The position numbers and the translations under genes are program-made. DNA of 44,536 nucleotides from CAZWZG01 sp964638245 (GTDB taxonomy: Bacteria; Pseudomonadota; Alphaproteobacteria; Rhodobacterales; Rhodobacteraceae): assembly GCA_964638245.1 (NCBI GenBank), contig CAZWZG010000005.1, positions 1-44,536 of the forward strand, written 5' to 3'. Position 1 is the first letter of the stretch. The number at the start of each line of letters is the position of its first letter. The notes under the pieces are model-generated. The model ran no database searches and was not told where the DNA came from. It saw nothing but the letters and a program-made list of their open reading frames with translations. This document shows, piece after piece, positions 41,573 through 44,536 of the stretch.

Positions 41573-41690
41573 TGTGTTTCTCCTGAACGGGCCCGGGGAA
41601 GTCCGGGTTGATGGTCAGGGTTTCACTGCTCGAGGTTTCAGCCGGTTGTCGGAGAACGTCTCAATTGTTTCGATCCAGCCGCACTTTGTT

Positions 41691-43034
41691 TCAGCCGGTG
41701 GCAAGCGCTTTCGCCAGGCGGTTAGCGTCTTCGATATCGCGCGCAAGGTCACGCATTGCCAAAACGCCGTTGGAGACGACAAGCCGCCCCTCCACGAACA
41801 GATCGCGAACTGAATTCGGACCCGATAAGAGCAGTGCGGCCTTGTCCCAGCTACCCGCGCTATGAACGCCAGAAAGGTCCCAAATCGCCAAATCGGCCCG
41901 CTTACCGACTGCGATTTGCCCGATGTCCGTGCGCCCAAGGGCGCGCGCGCCTCCACGCGTCGCCAGCCAAAGCGCTTCGCGCGCATCCATGGCATCCGCG
42001 CCCAAGGCCAGCCGTTGAAGCAGCATCGCTTGGCGCGCCTCTGCAAGAAGGTTCGCCTGATCATTGGACGCCGAACCATCAACGCCGAGTCCGACCGGAA
42101 CGCCAGCATCCACCATGGCCCGCACAGGCGCGGTTCCAGACCCAAGACGACAATTCGAGCAAGGGCAATGGGCCACGGCGGTACCCGACCGGGCGAAAAG
42201 ATCGATCTCTCCCGCGTCCAGCTTCACGCAATGGGCGTGCCAAACGTCCTCGCCTGTCCAGCCAAGGTCTTCGGCGTATTGTCCTGGTCGGCATCCGAAC
42301 CGCTCGAGCGAGTACGCGATGTCTTCGTCATTCTCCGCCAGATGCGTGTGAAGCCGCACCCCCTTGTCACGGGCCAACAGTGCAGCGTCGCGCATAACCT
42401 CGCGACTGACCGAAAACGGCGAACAAGGTGCAAGCCCAACCTGCACCATGGCGCCGGGCGCAGGATCATGGAACGTATCAACAACGCGGATCATGTCCTC
42501 AATGACGGCCTCGGGTCGTTCGACCAGCGCATCGGGCGGCAACCCGCCATCGCTTTCGCCGATTGTCATTGCGCCGCGCGTCGGATGGAACCGAAGCCCG
42601 ACATCGCCAGCCGCCTCGATTGTGTCGTCAAGGCGCGCGCCATTGGGAAAGAGGTACAAGTGATCCGAGCTTGTCGAACATCCTGACAGCGCCAACTCTG
42701 CCAATCCGACGCGCGCAGACACGCGCATCTCGTCCGGACCGAACATCGACCAGATCGGATAGAGTGCCTGCAGCCAGCCAAAAAGCAATGCGTTCTGGCC
42801 GCCCGGAACGGCGCGCGTCAGCGTCTGAAAAAGATGGTGGTGCGTGTTGATCAAACCCGGCGTGACCAGACAGTCCACCACGTTATGAATCGAGGCGCCG
42901 TCGACCGGAAGGTCCGGTCCAATCTCAGCGATGACCCCATCCCGGATGCGGATGTCGACTGAGGGCAATTCGGCCCGGTCGTCATCCATCGTTACCACCA
43001 ATTCGGCGCCGCGAATAAGCGTGTGCGTGGTCAC
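41691..43034 (-). CDS. 8-oxoguanine deaminase-like amidohydrolase
   Basis: A 447-residue amidohydrolase of the AtzB/TrzN/8-oxoguanine deaminase group. Metal and catalytic motifs are GLINTHHHLFQTLTRAVPGG (about residues 63-82), GVRLHTHLAENDEDIAYSLE, DVWHAHCVKLD and PVGLGVDGSASNDQANLL. The combination THHHLFQTLTRA plus GLGVDGSASND is typical of 8-oxoguanine deaminase, which yields urate-like products, although isoxanthopterin or other deaminases of this group are close. It starts at GTG 43034, overlapping the hisN-like stop as GTGA; the longer frame is hisN sequence. Confidence 0.87.
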   Translation of the reverse strand: MTTHTLIRGAELVVTMDDDRAELPSVDIRIRDGVIAEIGPDLPVDGASIHNVVDCLVTPGLINTHHHLFQTLTRAVPGGQNALLFGWLQALYPIWSMFGPDEMRVSARVGLAELALSGCSTSSDHLYLFPNGARLDDTIEAAGDVGLRFHPTRGAMTIGESDGGLPPDALVERPEAVIEDMIRVVDTFHDPAPGAMVQVGLAPCSPFSVSREVMRDAALLARDKGVRLHTHLAENDEDIAYSLERFGCRPGQYAEDLGWTGEDVWHAHCVKLDAGEIDLFARSGTAVAHCPCSNCRLGSGTAPVRAMVDAGVPVGLGVDGSASNDQANLLAEARQAMLLQRLALGADAMDAREALWLATRGGARALGRTDIGQIAVGKRADLAIWDLSGVHSAGSWDKAALLLSGPNSVRDLFVEGRLVVSNGVLAMRDLARDIEDANRLAKALATG

Positions 43035-43849
43035 CCGAGCGCCTCGGCGATCAACTCCATCGCAGCGGCATGCAATTCCGGCGTTGCTGCAGCCAAGGCA
43101 CGCCCGCCATTGTGGGCTGGACCTCCTGACCAATCGGTCACGATGCCACCTGCCGCTTCGATCACCGCAATCGGTGCGGCAATGTCGTAGGACTGAAGAC
43201 CAGCCTCAATGACGAGATCCACCTGACCAGCCGCGAGCAGCGCGTAGCCATAACAGTCCATCCCGTACCGTGTCAGCTTGCAGCGCGACGCGACCGCCTC
43301 GAATCCTGCGCGTTCCTGGCTTGTCCCAATCTCGGGAAAGGTTGTCAGGATCGTCGCCTCCGCGAGTTCCGTTGTTGTTTTGACCTGCAGGTCGACTTGC
43401 CCCAAGGGACCCGTCATCGAAGCGCGGCTCGGACCGCCCATGAAACGCTCACCAATATAAGGTTGGTCAATCACACCGATCCGAGGGCCGCTTTCATCGG
43501 AAACGGCAATCAAAACACCCCATGTCGGAGTCCCCGAAACATATCCGCGCGTTCCATCGATCGGATCGAGGATCCATGTCAGCCCGCTCGTACCCGGTGT
43601 CTGGCCGTATTCTTCGCCCAAGATGGCGTCTTGGGGACGGTGCAATTGCAAGTGCGCGCGCATGGCGGCTTCCGCAGAACGATCGCCTTCCGTGACCGGA
43701 TCATAGTCCTCGGTCTTGGACTCAATTTTTGTGGCTTTACGAAAATGCGTGAGCGTTTGGACGCGCGCAATGTCGGCGAGCGCTTCGGCAACTGGCCAAA
43801 GGCTCGCCTCGTCGAACGCAGTGTCCGAGCGCGAATCTGTCGTCGTCAT
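43031..43849 (-). CDS. hisN: Histidinol-phosphatase of the inositol-monophosphatase family
   Basis: A 272-residue IMPase-superfamily enzyme. Metal-binding motifs are GEEYG (about residue 78), WILDPIDGTRGYVSGTPTWG (about 91-110) and, near the end, SYDIAAPIAVIEAAGGIVTDW. GTRGYVSGTPTWG, rather than the GTxNFxxG of inositol monophosphatases, is the HisN-type pattern, so histidinol phosphate is the likely substrate. The 3' end overlaps the amidohydrolase gene by four bases. Other his genes are not nearby. Confidence 0.88.
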   Translation of the reverse strand: MTTTDSRSDTAFDEASLWPVAEALADIARVQTLTHFRKATKIESKTEDYDPVTEGDRSAEAAMRAHLQLHRPQDAILGEEYGQTPGTSGLTWILDPIDGTRGYVSGTPTWGVLIAVSDESGPRIGVIDQPYIGERFMGGPSRASMTGPLGQVDLQVKTTTELAEATILTTFPEIGTSQERAGFEAVASRCKLTRYGMDCYGYALLAAGQVDLVIEAGLQSYDIAAPIAVIEAAGGIVTDWSGGPAHNGGRALAAATPELHAAAMELIAEALG

Positions 43850-43890
43850 TATGTCGTCTTCTTGGTCGTTAGGCCGAATGCCTACCGGTA

Positions 43891-44259
43891 TCAGGCCACG
43901 TCGCTTAGCACACGTGCCAATTCAAATAGGCGGCGCCGCTGCATCTCGGGGATCGCGTAGTACGAGCGCACCAGCTCCAACGCTTCCTTATCTGCAAATA
44001 TATCGCCCGGAACCGTTTCTTCTGCCTTTTCGCCTGCTTCGCCTTCAAGACCTTCAAAGAAGAAGCTGACAGACACATTAAGCGCTTCGGAGATGTCCCA
44101 AAGACGCGATGCACTAATGCGGTTCATACCGGTTTCGTACTTCTGGATCTGTTGAAATTTGATCCCGACTTTTTCGGCCAGTTGTTGCTGAGTCATACCC
44201 ACCATCCAGCGACGGTGGCGCACGCGTTTGCCGACATGGACGTCAACTGCATGCTTCAT
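43891..44259 (-). CDS. XRE-family transcriptional regulator
   Basis: A 122-residue DNA-binding protein. Residues about 8-65 form a Cro/C1-type helix-turn-helix (VGKRVRHRRWMVGMTQQQLA, then FQQIQKYETGMNRISASRLW), followed by an acidic linker and a helical C-terminus with ALELVRSYYAIPEMQRRRLF. The layout matches the chromosomal alphaproteobacterial regulators of the PraR/PhrR type. GAGGAGAACACC before the ATG fixes 44259 as the start. A perfect palindrome overlaps the predicted -35 region, which suggests autoregulation. hisN follows 41 bases downstream on the same strand. Confidence 0.92.
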   Translation of the reverse strand: MKHAVDVHVGKRVRHRRWMVGMTQQQLAEKVGIKFQQIQKYETGMNRISASRLWDISEALNVSVSFFFEGLEGEAGEKAEETVPGDIFADKEALELVRSYYAIPEMQRRRLFELARVLSDVA

Positions 44260-44352
44260 TGGTGTTCTCCTCTTCAACTGCTGCGGGCATAAGCGAGCAA
44301 AATGGTTATCAATACAACCTATCTTTTTAGACAGGTCTCAGCCTAAATTCAC

Positions 44353-44382
44353 ATAATACGCTGTTTTTAAACAAATTGTTTA
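44353..44382 (-). promoter_or_regulatory. Promoter of the XRE regulator with a palindromic operator
   Basis: TAAACAA-a-TTGTTTA (44368-44382) is a perfect 7-bp-arm palindrome. On the minus strand a TATTAT (44358-44353) lies 17 bases after AAACAA, fitting -10 and -35 positions, so the palindrome overlaps the -35. The leader would be about 87 bases and includes a hairpin CCTGTCT-AAAA-AGATAGG (44318-44335, one mismatch). Confidence 0.5.
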
Positions 44383-44536
44383 GTGTTGCGGACGTAACGT
44401 AAACTGATCACTTTTGTCGCGCCGCGAACATCGCTCGCCTTATGCGTGTCAAGATGAGCAAGGCTGAGATGCAATGCAATCCTTTACTTTTTGGTAAAGA
44501 AATTCGACGGAAAACCGCTTATTCGGGCTTTCACCG

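Noticed and set aside
41590..41612. CCCGG-acttcc-CCGGG stem between the 8-oxoguanine-deaminase-like gene and the upstream secreted-protein gene as a terminator
   Set aside because: It lies just before the ribosome site of the secreted-protein gene rather than after a stop, and no T-run follows.
43870..43884. TAGGC-cgaat-GCCTA inverted repeat after the XRE gene as a terminator
   Set aside because: Only five base pairs and no T-run on either strand.
44482..44499. CTTTAC-tttttg-GTAAAG hairpin near the window end
   Set aside because: Perfect 6-bp stem, but no adjacent gene is visible to assign it to and chance occurrence in AT-rich DNA is likely.
1..44536. CRISPR arrays, tRNA or rRNA genes, insertion sequences, integrases, attachment sites
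   Set aside because: Looked for by eye on both strands; no regularly spaced repeats, cloverleaf-type sequences, transposase or integrase motifs were found.

Overview
The window looks like a piece of a draft chromosome from an alphaproteobacterium of the family Rhodobacteraceae, probably a marine Roseobacter-group organism. The evidence is the high-GC coding style, the dense head-to-tail packing with ATGA and TGATG overlaps, and the gene set: cobalamin riboswitch with BtuCDF, alternative oxidase, H-NOX-like protein with an HNOBA-GGDEF partner, MttB-like methyltransferase, LysE-family exporters and YcjX/YcjF. This placement is by recognition; no database search was run. Two runs of exactly 100 N (5444-5543 and 10784-10883) are scaffold gaps inside truA and glpD. 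I see no rRNA, tRNA, CRISPR array, insertion sequence or prophage gene.

Layout. 1-5675 holds the 5' end of ileS, a PPOX flavoprotein, a VIT1-like transporter, an alternative oxidase, the ycjX-ycjF pair and truA. 5803-8236 carries a 53-codon ORF and a divergent DUF4198/HupE-UreJ pair whose start codons overlap in one CATG. 8284-11080 is glpK and glpD, with a tandem TGTTCG repeat upstream. 11156-15011 is a TroABCD-like Mn/Zn ABC importer whose binding-protein gene appears frameshifted and which has a Fur/Mur-like site in its promoter region. Divergent from it, 15105-18869 is a cobalamin riboswitch followed by btuC, btuD, a BtuF-like gene without signal peptide and a TonB-like gene.

18870-26114, all on the minus strand, is a second-messenger region. 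One operon has a FecR-domain protein, a CHASE2 class III adenylate cyclase and a SulP transporter carrying STAS and cyclic-nucleotide-binding domains. Upstream is an H-NOX-like protein overlapping an HNOBA-GGDEF diguanylate cyclase; the H-NOX-like protein has Pro where the proximal heme His is expected. These two modules are the most unusual content of the window.

26174-32428 carries an MttB-like methyltransferase divergent from a MarR regulator, an ArgO-like exporter, YebC, a TetA-like MFS pump, and an Lrp/AsnC regulator divergent from a LysE-family exporter. 32455-36621 has two SLC13 permeases with RCK_C domains either side of a HemG-like flavodoxin that has an FNR-like box upstream. 36664-39492 is mgtE, 5-formyl-THF cyclo-ligase and a YmdB-type phosphoesterase. 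39612-43849 is guaD, a secreted protein of unknown function, an 8-oxoguanine-deaminase-like amidohydrolase and hisN. The window ends with an XRE regulator whose promoter contains a perfect 7-bp-arm palindrome.
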